In this document: piece by piece, positions 8,338 through 15,883 of the stretch
Layout of the letters: each line of letters opens with the position of its first letter
How positions within the stretch are numbered: the first letter of the stretch is position 1
Source: Nitrososphaerota archaeon
GTDB lineage: Archaea > Thermoproteota > Nitrososphaeria > Nitrososphaerales > Nitrosopumilaceae
Length of the DNA: 35,314 nt
Assembly: GCA_016872015.1 (NCBI GenBank)
Contig: VHBK01000012.1
Location: 1-35,314, forward strand
Direction: 5' to 3'
Made by a program: the position numbers and the translations under genes
The notes under the pieces: model-generated
What the model saw: only the letters and a program-made list of their open reading frames with translations
Databases searched by the model: none
What the model was told of the DNA's origin: nothing

Positions 8338-8946
8338 ATGCAAGAATTTTTTGCGTTTTTTGCCACAGTAATAGTAGTTTCTGTCTCCGGTGTGATGGCG
8401 CCAGGACCTCTTTTTGCAGCCACAATATCAAGTGGATTGAAACAGAGGCTTGCGGGATTCAAGATTGCAATAGGCCACACTGCAATAGAACTCCCACTGG
8501 TAGTCATGATTGGCCTAGGCGTCTTGTCATTAGAGAGTTTTCCGCAGTTCAGAATTATAATAACCGCCCTTGGCGCCGTAAGCATCTTTGGTTTTGCTGC
8601 ATTGCAGCTAAGATCAGCATTGAGAGAAGTTGCCACAAAAGACTCCAAGCATGGTCCGTTGCTCACAGGGATTTTGTTGACAGGCCTAAACCCGTTCTTT
8701 TTGGTTTGGTGGTTTACAATTGGAATCAAGTTGATTTCTGATGCCATGGTGTTGTGGTCGTTTTGGGGAATCTTGGTGATGTTTGCATTGCACATTTGGA
8801 TGGATTATGCGTGGCTGATGTTTGTCTCTGCATCATCTGCAAAAAGCGCAAAGATTCTCTCTGGAAAATCCTACAAAATATTCATGATTGGAATCAATGT
8901 AGTACTAGTTTACTTTGGAATAACTTTTCTGCTTGAGATATTCTAG
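8338..8946 (+). CDS. LysE/RhtB family transporter
   Basis: Integral membrane protein of 202 residues resembling amino-acid exporters of the LysE/RhtB superfamily. The family hallmark at the N-terminus is visible as VSGVMAPGPLFAATISSGL, followed by GFKIAIGHTAIE. The middle has TGILLTGLNPFFLVWW, matching the family's conserved N-P-x-x-x-x-W-W segment. About six hydrophobic segments are present. The substrate is not known; amino acids or other small metabolites are likely. The ATG follows immediately after the PAC2 stop, so translation is probably coupled. The 3' end overlaps the opposite-strand gene by 4 nt in a CTAG. Confidence 0.9.
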   Translation: MQEFFAFFATVIVVSVSGVMAPGPLFAATISSGLKQRLAGFKIAIGHTAIELPLVVMIGLGVLSLESFPQFRIIITALGAVSIFGFAALQLRSALREVATKDSKHGPLLTGILLTGLNPFFLVWWFTIGIKLISDAMVLWSFWGILVMFALHIWMDYAWLMFVSASSAKSAKILSGKSYKIFMIGINVVLVYFGITFLLEIF

Positions 8947-9182
8947 CCGCAGTATAGGGTTTCCAGATTGGATGTGCATTCTGCGTTTAGTGTTTGGATT
9001 TTTTCTGCCAAAGACACGCACATGGAATAATCCATTGCGGATTCATATTGGATTATCTCGTCTATTATTGAGAACTGCCTTGCAGGGCACGAGTTGAAAT
9101 TCTGAAACATGATAAGGGATGCAATAATTATGATTCCGCCGACTACTGATAATTTGTAATAATTACTCTTTTGAAATATCAA
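8943..9182 (-). CDS. small membrane-anchored Cys-containing protein, unknown function
   Basis: The 79-residue ORF has an N-terminal hydrophobic segment (about residues 11-28, SVVGGIIIIASLIMF) and a mature part with four cysteines, suggesting an externally exposed, possibly disulfide-bonded domain. It starts at TTG inside the 3' end of the Alba gene (20-nt overlap, different frame), so it is likely translated from the same message. Its stop shares a CTAG with the LysE gene stop. I do not recognise the family. Confidence 0.65.
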   Translation of the reverse strand: MIFQKSNYYKLSVVGGIIIIASLIMFQNFNSCPARQFSIIDEIIQYESAMDYSMCVSLAEKIQTLNAECTSNLETLYCG

Positions 9183-9522
9183 TTTCTATTGTGGATACGT
9201 TTCGAGTCTTGCCGTCTTGTGATTGAAGTGAATCAGACGCAATTCGAACGTCCTTGATGTAATATCCCACAGTATTCATGCGCTTTACTATCATTTGGGA
9301 TACATCTACTGCCTGTGTGATTCTTTGTCCGCGAGCCTTGATTGTTACTACTGGTTGAGTGGAAATCTGAGTCAGTGTTGCTGTGACATAGGTCATGATC
9401 GGTTTTACGCCAACAAAAATCACGTCGCGTGTCTTTTTTGCATTTTCGTCCTCGTCGGTTCGCATCTTTTGTGACTCTTCCAAAATTTCTTGTGCTTCAG
9501 TTGGTTTGTCAGACTCGCTCAT
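9163..9522 (-). CDS. albA: Alba family DNA/RNA-binding protein
   Basis: Small basic archaeal chromatin/RNA-binding protein. The core fits Alba: VIFVGVKPIMTYVTATLTQ holds the conserved Lys/Pro of the nucleic-acid-binding loop, then VTIKARGQRITQAVDV and the C-terminal SQDGKTRNVSTIEIDI strand. The product is 119 residues, somewhat longer than the roughly 90-residue classical Alba because of an acidic N-terminal tail (about 30 residues, SESDKPTEAQEILEESQK). A TATA-like TTTTATTTA at 9547-9555 on the opposite strand's reading is about 27 bp upstream of ATG 9522, so it probably has its own leaderless promoter inside the 3' end of the preceding gene. Confidence 0.93.
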   Translation of the reverse strand: MSESDKPTEAQEILEESQKMRTDEDENAKKTRDVIFVGVKPIMTYVTATLTQISTQPVVTIKARGQRITQAVDVSQMIVKRMNTVGYYIKDVRIASDSLQSQDGKTRNVSTIEIDISKE

Positions 9523-9547
9523 GATTTGCTATGTTGCCCTTTTGCTT

Positions 9548-9799
9548 TTATTTAATGCTTAAGTTGTTTTTGGCCAAAAAATCTTGGATTATTTTTTCTA
9601 TCTCGTCTGGGTTTTTGCACTCCTTTACAATTGAGACAATATCTTCCTCCTCTATTTCATAACAGTTGAGAAACTCTTGTTCATCTTTGTACACCAGCAT
9701 TACTTTGTTGTTGTGGTAGCAATAGTACATTTTCTCTGGTTCCATCTCCTGGGCGATGATTTTGATTCCTTTTTCGTCAGGAACCAGAGGATATCCCAT
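9548..9799 (-). CDS. small acidic protein of unknown function
   Basis: 83 residues from ATG 9799 (the longest ORF adds five residues from a TTG at 9814). The sequence is soluble, with several aromatic and acidic stretches (EPEKMYYCYHNNKVMLVYKD, then EIEEEDIVSIVKE). No signal peptide, membrane segment or known motif is visible. It lies 25 bp upstream of the Alba gene on the same strand and divergent from dinB. I do not recognise it; it appears to be a lineage-specific cytoplasmic protein. Confidence 0.7.
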   Translation of the reverse strand: MGYPLVPDEKGIKIIAQEMEPEKMYYCYHNNKVMLVYKDEQEFLNCYEIEEEDIVSIVKECKNPDEIEKIIQDFLAKNNLSIK

Positions 9800-9875
9800 G
9801 AGAATAGCTTTCAAAATCTGTTATTTAGACTCAGCTTGCCGATATTGTAATAAGGATTTTTTGCGCAATGATGTT

Positions 9876-10964
9876 ATGCGGGTGATATTTCACATTGACT
9901 TTGATTATTTTTTTGCCCAGTGTGAAGAAATTAGAAACCAGACGCTCAAGACCAAACCGGTCTGCGTTTGCATTTTCTCAGACAGGGGTGGAGACAGTGG
10001 TGCAATTGCCACTGCCAACTATATTGCAAGAAAATATGGTGTAAAGTCCGGTATGCCAATCAAGTTTGCAAAGGCAAGGCTAAGAGAGATTCCAGAATCT
10101 GTATTTTTGCCTGCTGATTTTCCGTATTATTCAGAGATTTCACAAAAGGCAATGGAGATAATGAAGTCATATGCAGATGTATTCGAGTATGTAGGTCGCG
10201 ATGAGGCATACTTGGATGTCACAAAAAGAGTGAAAGGAAGTTTTGTTATTGCCATGCATTTGGCCCAGCAGCTAAAAAACCAGATTCGCACCGAGGTGAA
10301 AATGACATGTACCGTCGGGATTTCTCAAAATAAGCTAGTATCAAAGATTGCATCCGGATTTAGAAAGCCAGACGGGCTGACTGTAGTAGAACCAGAAAAA
10401 ACAGAATCGTTTTTGGCCCAGCTAAATGTAGGCGACATTCCAGGAATAGGCAAGGTGACTGGAGAAAAATTCGCAGAACTAGACATCAAGACAATCTCGG
10501 ATCTGGCAAGGCTTGATGTATTTACTCTAAACAAGATGTTTGGCAAAAAAATTGCATCCTACATGTACAATGCAGCTCGCGGAATTGATGATGAACCTGT
10601 GGCAGAGCGGGCACCAGCTGTGCAGTATTCCAGAATCATAACATTAAGGCAGGATTCAAAGGACTTGTCCTTTCTATCAGACGCTCTGGATGAGATTTGC
10701 GCAGACCTACACGAAACAATACTAAAGCACAAAAAAACGTTCAAATCCGTTGGAATCCAGTTTGTCCAGTCTGATCTATCTAACAAGACAAAATCAAGAA
10801 TGCTCAAAAATCCAACGTCAAGTCTGGATGAGCTCAAAAAGACTGCTACAATTTTACTCCAAGAAGCCCTAGCTGACCAGGACCAGAACGTGCGAAGATT
10901 GGGAGTTAGAATATCAGAATTGTCCGATGTTACTGGCCAGAGCTCAATTGAGAATTTCTTTTAG
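9876..10964 (+). CDS. dinB: DNA polymerase IV (Y-family translesion polymerase)
   Basis: Translesion DNA polymerase of 362 residues from ATG 9876. The ORF-track start at 9756 is too early: MRVIFHIDFDYFFAQCEE is the canonical Y-family N-terminus. Catalytic residues visible are D8 in HIDFD and D109-E110 in GRDEAYLDV. The residue two after the YF pair is Phe (F13), the steric-gate position that is Tyr in Sulfolobus Dpo4. A helix-hairpin-helix segment reads VGDIPGIGKVTGEKF. The last eight residues, QSSIENFF, are a clear PCNA-interacting (PIP) box. The usual Ser-x-Asp-Glu is Gly-Arg-Asp-Glu here. It overlaps the archaeosortase-like gene by 4 nt tail to tail. Confidence 0.96.
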   Translation: MRVIFHIDFDYFFAQCEEIRNQTLKTKPVCVCIFSDRGGDSGAIATANYIARKYGVKSGMPIKFAKARLREIPESVFLPADFPYYSEISQKAMEIMKSYADVFEYVGRDEAYLDVTKRVKGSFVIAMHLAQQLKNQIRTEVKMTCTVGISQNKLVSKIASGFRKPDGLTVVEPEKTESFLAQLNVGDIPGIGKVTGEKFAELDIKTISDLARLDVFTLNKMFGKKIASYMYNAARGIDDEPVAERAPAVQYSRIITLRQDSKDLSFLSDALDEICADLHETILKHKKTFKSVGIQFVQSDLSNKTKSRMLKNPTSSLDELKKTATILLQEALADQDQNVRRLGVRISELSDVTGQSSIENFF

Positions 10965-11878
10965 GCGGCCATTTTTTTGATTCTCTTGGTCTCTATCACA
11001 GTTACTGCAAACAGATATGCAAAGAGCCACGGCAAAAACATTATCTCGCCTGCGATTCCGTGAAATTCCTCAAACTCGACTGGATTTGTAGATACCTTGA
11101 GGACAAACAGCGACAAAGAGAATATTCTTATCATGTTGACAAATATGGTTCCTGCAATTCCTATTGCAAAGTACATTGCCTTTCGCTTTGGTGCAATGTT
11201 CATCTTTAGCAAAAACGCCATCATCACCAAGGAATAGATAATAACCGAATGTACACCAGCAGACGGCCAAAACACCTGTAGCGCCATGGAGCCATGGTCA
11301 CCTTTGAGAAACATCAGATTGTTTCGCGCAATCGCAGTACCAAGATCAAAGAACTTGATTATCTCTACGTTTGCCTTGACCAAATACGGTACAATATACT
11401 GCAGGGGTCCTAAGGTATCATACGGGAAAAATGCATCAAGCGATAGAATAATTGCACTACCACACAGAAAAATCGGTCCTGCGGGTGCAATTCTAATCCA
11501 TCGCTTGCCAAAGAGTATGGTCACAGCGGCAATCACAAACGCACCCATTATCACAAAGTCCCAAAGCCAGGTCCAGGAATGAATCAGATTTACGTTATAG
11601 TATTGGGCACCGTCCTGTATGTATTGCCTGAGGCCGTGATCAAGGGCTATCAAATACGCAAAGACTGCAGCTGCAAATGGGATTGTCGCTATGACTCGTT
11701 TTTGTGAGACGATGGTCTTGATTCCAATTAATTCTGCTACAATAAACGCCATTGCAAAGAGCCAGCCTCCTCTTCCTTGGTTCCAGCTTAGTGAAAACGA
11801 GTCGGGCTGATACGCCAAGGCAAAGAGAACTGGACTGATTATAATAATAATAGCAAATGTCAGAGATTTGTTTTGCAA
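10961..11878 (-). CDS. archaeosortase/exosortase family membrane protein (thaumarchaeal type)
   Basis: Polytopic membrane protein of 305 residues with about eight hydrophobic segments. The exosortase/archaeosortase catalytic pattern is recognisable: PSAGVHSVIIYSL (around residue 206) aligns with the usual C-S-G-x-R block, VNMIRIF supplies the Asn-x-x-Arg (R251), and EEFHGIAGEIMF supplies the His (H273). The catalytic Cys position is Ser here. Family members cleave and process C-terminal sorting tags of surface proteins; in thaumarchaea the proposed tag is PEFG-CTERM, but none is visible in the window. The start is TTG, with a TATA-like TTTTTATTC about 26 bp upstream. An inactive or serine-dependent variant is possible. 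Confidence 0.8.
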   Translation of the reverse strand: MQNKSLTFAIIIIISPVLFALAYQPDSFSLSWNQGRGGWLFAMAFIVAELIGIKTIVSQKRVIATIPFAAAVFAYLIALDHGLRQYIQDGAQYYNVNLIHSWTWLWDFVIMGAFVIAAVTILFGKRWIRIAPAGPIFLCGSAIILSLDAFFPYDTLGPLQYIVPYLVKANVEIIKFFDLGTAIARNNLMFLKGDHGSMALQVFWPSAGVHSVIIYSLVMMAFLLKMNIAPKRKAMYFAIGIAGTIFVNMIRIFSLSLFVLKVSTNPVEFEEFHGIAGEIMFLPWLFAYLFAVTVIETKRIKKMAA

Positions 11879-11913
11879 TGATTAGAGGAAATCTTGATTT
11901 GAATAAAAACTAA

Positions 11914-12459
11914 TTATTTCTTCTTTATAGTGAGTGTTTTTTGAATCTCGCTCATCGAGCTGATGAATTTCTGTTTTGCCTCATATTCGTTTGAGACCTT
12001 TACTATAATCTCAGTTGATGACAATAATACATCTTTGACAACTAAAGGTGCAGACAATCCAAGTAATTCAGATAGGAAATCAAAGAGATTGTGGAACTTG
12101 GTTTGATTCTTGTACTGATACATGACTCGCCCGTCCTTGAACATCGGTTTTGGATCAAGTGGAATTACCAGATCTGGCGACGTCATGTCGTTGATGAATC
12201 TTGCAGTGTCTGTTTTGATTGATGTTGACAGCTCCTCTTTTTTTGCCTCTAGATTTGCCTTGGTCTTTTCCAGATTTGCCTGTTGGTCGTCATATTCTGT
12301 TCCAATCATTTTTGCAAACGCAGATTCTGTTGGCTTTTTGAGTGGTATTTCGTGCAGCTTCATGTTTATTATTTTGAGTTCGTCTTCTATTTGCACAAGG
12401 TATTTCCTATTTGCCTTGATCTGGCCGGCAAGTTCCTCAAGATAGGTAAAATCAGACAT
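11914..12459 (-). CDS. coiled-coil protein, likely partner of the adjacent tubulin/FtsZ-like protein
   Basis: The 181-residue product has an N-terminal heptad-rich coiled coil (residues about 5-95, e.g. KANRKYLVQIEDELKIINMK and QQANLEKTKANLEAKKEELS) and a compact C-terminal alpha/beta domain (about 100-178). There is no signal peptide or membrane segment. Its ATG is only 7 nt after the tubulin-like stop codon, and a Shine-Dalgarno-like GAGGG overlaps that stop, so it is translated from the same message. The family is not recognised. The gene order suggests a role with the cytoskeletal GTPase, such as adaptor or regulator; that is inference. Confidence 0.75.
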   Translation of the reverse strand: MSDFTYLEELAGQIKANRKYLVQIEDELKIINMKLHEIPLKKPTESAFAKMIGTEYDDQQANLEKTKANLEAKKEELSTSIKTDTARFINDMTSPDLVIPLDPKPMFKDGRVMYQYKNQTKFHNLFDFLSELLGLSAPLVVKDVLLSSTEIIVKVSNEYEAKQKFISSMSEIQKTLTIKKK

Positions 12460-12466
12460 TATACCC

Positions 12467-13861
12467 TCACTGGCTAAACTGATGAACTACGTCCATTAGG
12501 GATTGTTTGAAATCTTCAGTGGCCATACCCCATCTGCCGTATTCATCCTTGTATGCATCCCAGGCTTCTTCTGCCTCGCGGGCAATCTCTAGCACCTTTG
12601 GCCCTATTGCCTTTGTGTTAACAAGAATTGTGATGTTTGCCTGTTCTTTGTCCATGATTGGAATCTTGACAAATATCATTCTGGAATCCTCTATGTTGAA
12701 TCTCTCCTTGATGAGTCTCTTGAGCAATTCGCGCTCTTTGATGTCAAATTCGCCTTTTACTTTAACCAGTGCACAGCAAGAGTCCTTCGCTCCGCCATAA
12801 TTACGAATATCAGTCTCGTCAATATCGAATAATATTGCATCCTGTTTTTTGTTTAGGTTCTCAATTATACTATCCATGGTGTTGTGCTTGTTGCCAGTAA
12901 TGGTGTTGAGGTTCCACTGGTCTTCATCAGGCAATACAGGTATGACCCATGGAATTGCAAATTTGGGTCTCTTTGTTGCAAGCCATGTTCTGTAATTTGA
13001 CATGTCCCATTCTGTTTCTCTGGCAAATGAAGAAATGAACATAGAGATTGCGTTTGCAGCAATCAGATTCATGCCCTTGTAGTCTTTCCATCCAACTTCG
13101 TGTTCCTTTGGCAGATCATCTATTATAGATGGAATCTTGTCCACTCGTTTTTCATACTTGTGGGCTACTTCGCGTAGTCGCTTGTTTGAAAATAGTATAG
13201 AACAGTCAGAATACTTGATTTGGTATTCCAGATTCATTACTATATTGATTGCAGCTGCTTCCAATATGACTGGGTCCCAGCCAAATTCCGGTAACAACCC
13301 TAGTGTTGCAATTGTTGCATGTTCCTTTGTGTTGCTTCTAATAAATTCGATAAACGAGCAAGCAAAAGAGCTTCCAGTACCACCACCCATTGCAAACGGA
13401 ACGGTATAGCCTCGGACTTGTTCTGGCGATAATGCTGATAATTGTTTTCCAAAGTCCCATTTTTGGGTGACTTCGTTTTTGAATCTAGAGCGTCCCTCTG
13501 CCCAGTTTCTTGCGGCGCCTCCTGCACCATGGATTACGTGCTTGTCGCGCAAGGCAAAAAGGTCCGGATATGATTGTAAAATGAGATTTGCAGCCCTTGG
13601 GTCCAAGTCCACTAGCAATGCTCTTGGAATTAGTGGGGTTTCGCCACCAGTATATGCACCTGGGAATCGAAGGATTGTGCTTCCGTATCTTTTTAGGATT
13701 CTGGACTCGTCTTTGGTGTCCTTGAGAACTGGCTTTAGTGGATCGGCGCCAACATCAAGCAGCAGCCTACGGTAGGATTCTGCTCCAAGACCAATTCCAC
13801 AGTGACCAAAGCAGGTCATCAGAACTGGTGCTGGCGGTAGTGGGGCGCTTGCTTGTGCCAT
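12467..13861 (-). CDS. tubulin/FtsZ superfamily GTPase (thaumarchaeal FtsZ-like / artubulin-like)
   Basis: 464 residues. The P-loop-like T1 region is CFGHCGIGLGAESY (about 17-30), tubulin style. PRALLVDLDPRA (79-90) resembles the tubulin T3 segment PRAVFVDLEP, and GAGGAARNWAEG resembles the following tubulin segment. The tubulin/FtsZ signature is present as GGGTGSS (159-165). LFSNKRLREV resembles the tubulin H7-start DNEALYDI. In the T7 synergy loop, EWDMSNYR (284-291) keeps one Asp but has Asn where the second catalytic acidic residue is expected, so GTP hydrolysis may be weak. Thaumarchaea are known to carry a divergent FtsZ-like protein, and some carry artubulin; which of these this is needs a tree. 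TTTAA at 13884-13888 gives a leaderless start at ATG 13861. Confidence 0.9.
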   Translation of the reverse strand: MAQASAPLPPAPVLMTCFGHCGIGLGAESYRRLLLDVGADPLKPVLKDTKDESRILKRYGSTILRFPGAYTGGETPLIPRALLVDLDPRAANLILQSYPDLFALRDKHVIHGAGGAARNWAEGRSRFKNEVTQKWDFGKQLSALSPEQVRGYTVPFAMGGGTGSSFACSFIEFIRSNTKEHATIATLGLLPEFGWDPVILEAAAINIVMNLEYQIKYSDCSILFSNKRLREVAHKYEKRVDKIPSIIDDLPKEHEVGWKDYKGMNLIAANAISMFISSFARETEWDMSNYRTWLATKRPKFAIPWVIPVLPDEDQWNLNTITGNKHNTMDSIIENLNKKQDAILFDIDETDIRNYGGAKDSCCALVKVKGEFDIKERELLKRLIKERFNIEDSRMIFVKIPIMDKEQANITILVNTKAIGPKVLEIAREAEEAWDAYKDEYGRWGMATEDFKQSLMDVVHQFSQ

Positions 13862-13883
13862 GTTATTTGTTTTCCCCTTGGAG

Positions 13884-13888
13884 TTTAA
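13884..13888 (-). promoter_or_regulatory. TATA-like box of the tubulin/FtsZ-like gene
   Basis: TTTAA (TTAAA on the coding strand) is centred about 26 bp upstream of ATG 13861, giving the two-gene operon its own promoter separate from the upstream nre gene. Confidence 0.4.
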
Positions 13889-14011
13889 CTTGGTCTACTA
13901 AACAAAATGAAGCGATTGCTTGATCGTTGTAGACATGTTTCATGAATGGAATTACGCATAAATGGATTTAACCATTAAGTATGAATTATCTGTAGTATAC
14001 GAACTGTAGAA

Positions 14012-15193
14012 TCAGAAATAATCCGTGATTGTTTTTTGTTTTAGCATCTTTAGTATGGTTCCCTTGGCAAGCCATTCGTTTTTGCTTATGCTCATATTTT
14101 TGCAGGCAATATCAATCCCCTGATCCAGCGTATCTACCAAAGTTGGTATTTTATTCATGGCAGCTCGGATTGCCTCTCGGACCTGCCACACCCCAACCGG
14201 CACTGCGTATTCCGGTTGTATCTCTCGCAAAACCAAGACGCCGGCTTGTCTTTTTTTCTTTGAGAGATATTCCGCTATTCCAAGCTTTGCAGCAAAATAT
14301 GCACCTGCAATGCTTGGATAATGATCCAATCCGTTTGCGTCTTCTGCGTCTGCACCGAATCCAATTTCTCCCTTGTCTGTGTGCCAAGCTTCTTCCATTT
14401 CGTAAATCCATCGATGTGGGAACAGTAATACAGAAAACTGATTCCCCAAGTGTTCGTGCGTAAATACAAGATACGAGTCAATCTGGGAATAGTCTAAAAT
14501 TTCATCGACTAGATTTTTTGATATCATATCATCGGTTGCAGTAATGCTCCATCGTGTTGGCACTAGCTTGCGGTCTTTGCCAAACATTCCAATGGAGAAG
14601 CATTTTTGGATTTTTGAAATCTCTATTCCGGAATTGTACAAAGCAAGAACTGCGTCTTCGGCCTTGAGGTCTCTGTCATAGTAGGCTTTTTCAACTGACT
14701 TGGATGTAGACATGCCTGAAAATTTTGCAGATTTTATTTCTCCAATTGGGCCAAACGGCGCCGATTCGCCATCGATAAATGTAGTAGGGGTAGTGTTTTT
14801 GTAAAATGTAATTTCAGAGTCTGGTGTGTTTGATGACATTGCAAGCTCTTGCAGATTCTCAATGTAGCGACCTTGAGGATTACTTACAGAAACATTTTGA
14901 GTTCCTCGAACCAGATTCAGTCTAAAGTTTACAATTTCCTCCAATGTTTTTCCAAGCCATCTCTCTGGCGCATCAAGTATGCTTGTGTCACCGTGGATTG
15001 GTGGAACCATTGGGCCAACTCCCACCTTTGGATAACCAAAGGATCCGACAAAGACAGAAGGTGGACTGGAACCGGAAACAGAGCTGGAAGAAAACAGGTT
15101 ACCATATTTTGAGAGATACTCGTTCCAGTTTTTTTCTATTGATTTGCGAATGTTTGCCGCAGTTGGTTCCATGTCATGACTAGCGATGTGCAT
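14012..15193 (-). CDS. Nre family archaeal DNA repair protein
   Basis: The 393-residue product matches the archaeal Nre family (NreA/NreB), linked genetically to DNA damage repair in haloarchaea. Landmarks are SPPSVFVGSFGYPKVGVGPM near the N-terminus, the central PFGPIGEIKSAKFSGM, the LVPTRWSITATDD block and the C-terminal VPVGVWQVREAIR. The last residues QKTITDYF form a PIP box, which fits the known PCNA binding of NreA. No N-terminal zinc finger is present. The start is uncertain: the ATG at 15193 or the in-frame ATG at 15172 (MEPTAANIRKS), the latter better spaced from an AT-rich TATAAT-like stretch at 15192-15199. It is divergent from the BtuF-like gene. Confidence 0.93.
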   Translation of the reverse strand: MHIASHDMEPTAANIRKSIEKNWNEYLSKYGNLFSSSSVSGSSPPSVFVGSFGYPKVGVGPMVPPIHGDTSILDAPERWLGKTLEEIVNFRLNLVRGTQNVSVSNPQGRYIENLQELAMSSNTPDSEITFYKNTTPTTFIDGESAPFGPIGEIKSAKFSGMSTSKSVEKAYYDRDLKAEDAVLALYNSGIEISKIQKCFSIGMFGKDRKLVPTRWSITATDDMISKNLVDEILDYSQIDSYLVFTHEHLGNQFSVLLFPHRWIYEMEEAWHTDKGEIGFGADAEDANGLDHYPSIAGAYFAAKLGIAEYLSKKKRQAGVLVLREIQPEYAVPVGVWQVREAIRAAMNKIPTLVDTLDQGIDIACKNMSISKNEWLAKGTILKMLKQKTITDYF

Positions 15194-15262
15194 TATTTAG
15201 CATGATTTGTTGATGCAGTGCTACTCAAAAATGACATATTGTAGCTAACCATAACCATACCA

Positions 15263-15883
15263 ATGAGAATTGTCTCTTTTCTGCCTAGTGCGACTGAGCT
15301 TGTCTTTGAGCTTGGTGCGGGAGACGATCTGGTCGGTGTGACGCATGAGTGTCTCTACCCAGAGCAGGCAAGGCAAAAGCCACGCATGATCAGCTCCGTC
15401 TTTGAGCCAGATACAATGACTAGTCGCCAAATTGACGACAAGATAACCGATCTTGCAAAGACCGGTGCGCCAATTTTTCTTGTACATGAAGACAATATCA
15501 AAAATGCCAAGCCCGACCTCATAATAGGTCAGGGAACATGCGCTGTGTGTTCTGCATACACAAACGAGGTGAACCGAGCGCTTGAGATTCTAGAAAAAAG
15601 GCCGCAGGTAGAAGTAATTGATCCCCACAGCATTGATGATATTCTATCTAGCGTAAGTGTAATTGCAAAAAAGATTGGCCGAGAAAGTCAAGGAAAAGCA
15701 CTAGTCGAGTCGATCCAAAAAAGAATTGATTTTATCAAAAATCAAGATCACGCCACAAAGCCCAAGGTATTATGCATAGAATGGGTAGAACCGTTTTTCA
15801 CATCTGGTCACTGGGTTCCGCAGATGGTGCAAATTGCAGGTGGCACGAATCTGATAAGCAGTACTGGCGAACACGAAAAATGA
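15263..15883 (+). CDS. BtuF-like cobalamin/siderophore-binding protein, 5' part of a frameshifted gene
   Basis: N-terminal two thirds of a periplasmic-binding-protein-fold protein of the BtuF/COG0614 type. MRIVSFLPSATELVFELG is the family start, GQGTCAVCSAYTNEV holds the characteristic C-x-V-C segment, and IEWVEPFFTSGHWVPQM and IAGGTNL are conserved. There is no signal peptide, so this may be a cytoplasmic member, as in many archaeal relatives. The frame ends at TGA 15881-15883 right after a run of five A, while homologous sequence continues in another frame from 15880. Adding one A to the run would give a single protein of about 302 residues. This could be a real frameshift, programmed slippage or a sequencing error. 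The ATG has a TATA-like ATATTG about 25 bp upstream. Confidence 0.88.
   Translation: MRIVSFLPSATELVFELGAGDDLVGVTHECLYPEQARQKPRMISSVFEPDTMTSRQIDDKITDLAKTGAPIFLVHEDNIKNAKPDLIIGQGTCAVCSAYTNEVNRALEILEKRPQVEVIDPHSIDDILSSVSVIAKKIGRESQGKALVESIQKRIDFIKNQDHATKPKVLCIEWVEPFFTSGHWVPQMVQIAGGTNLISSTGEHEK

Noticed and set aside
9756-9875. N-terminal 40-residue extension of the DinB ORF
   Set aside because: It overlaps the opposite-strand small gene and precedes the canonical Y-family start MRVIFHIDFD.
12122-12445. 107-aa plus-strand ORF opposite the coiled-coil gene
   Set aside because: Hydrophobic Phe/Ser-rich translation typical of the antisense of Lys/Glu-rich coiled-coil coding sequence.
14029-14463. 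144-aa plus-strand ORF opposite nre
   Set aside because: A shadow of the well-supported Nre gene; no promoter or recognisable motif.
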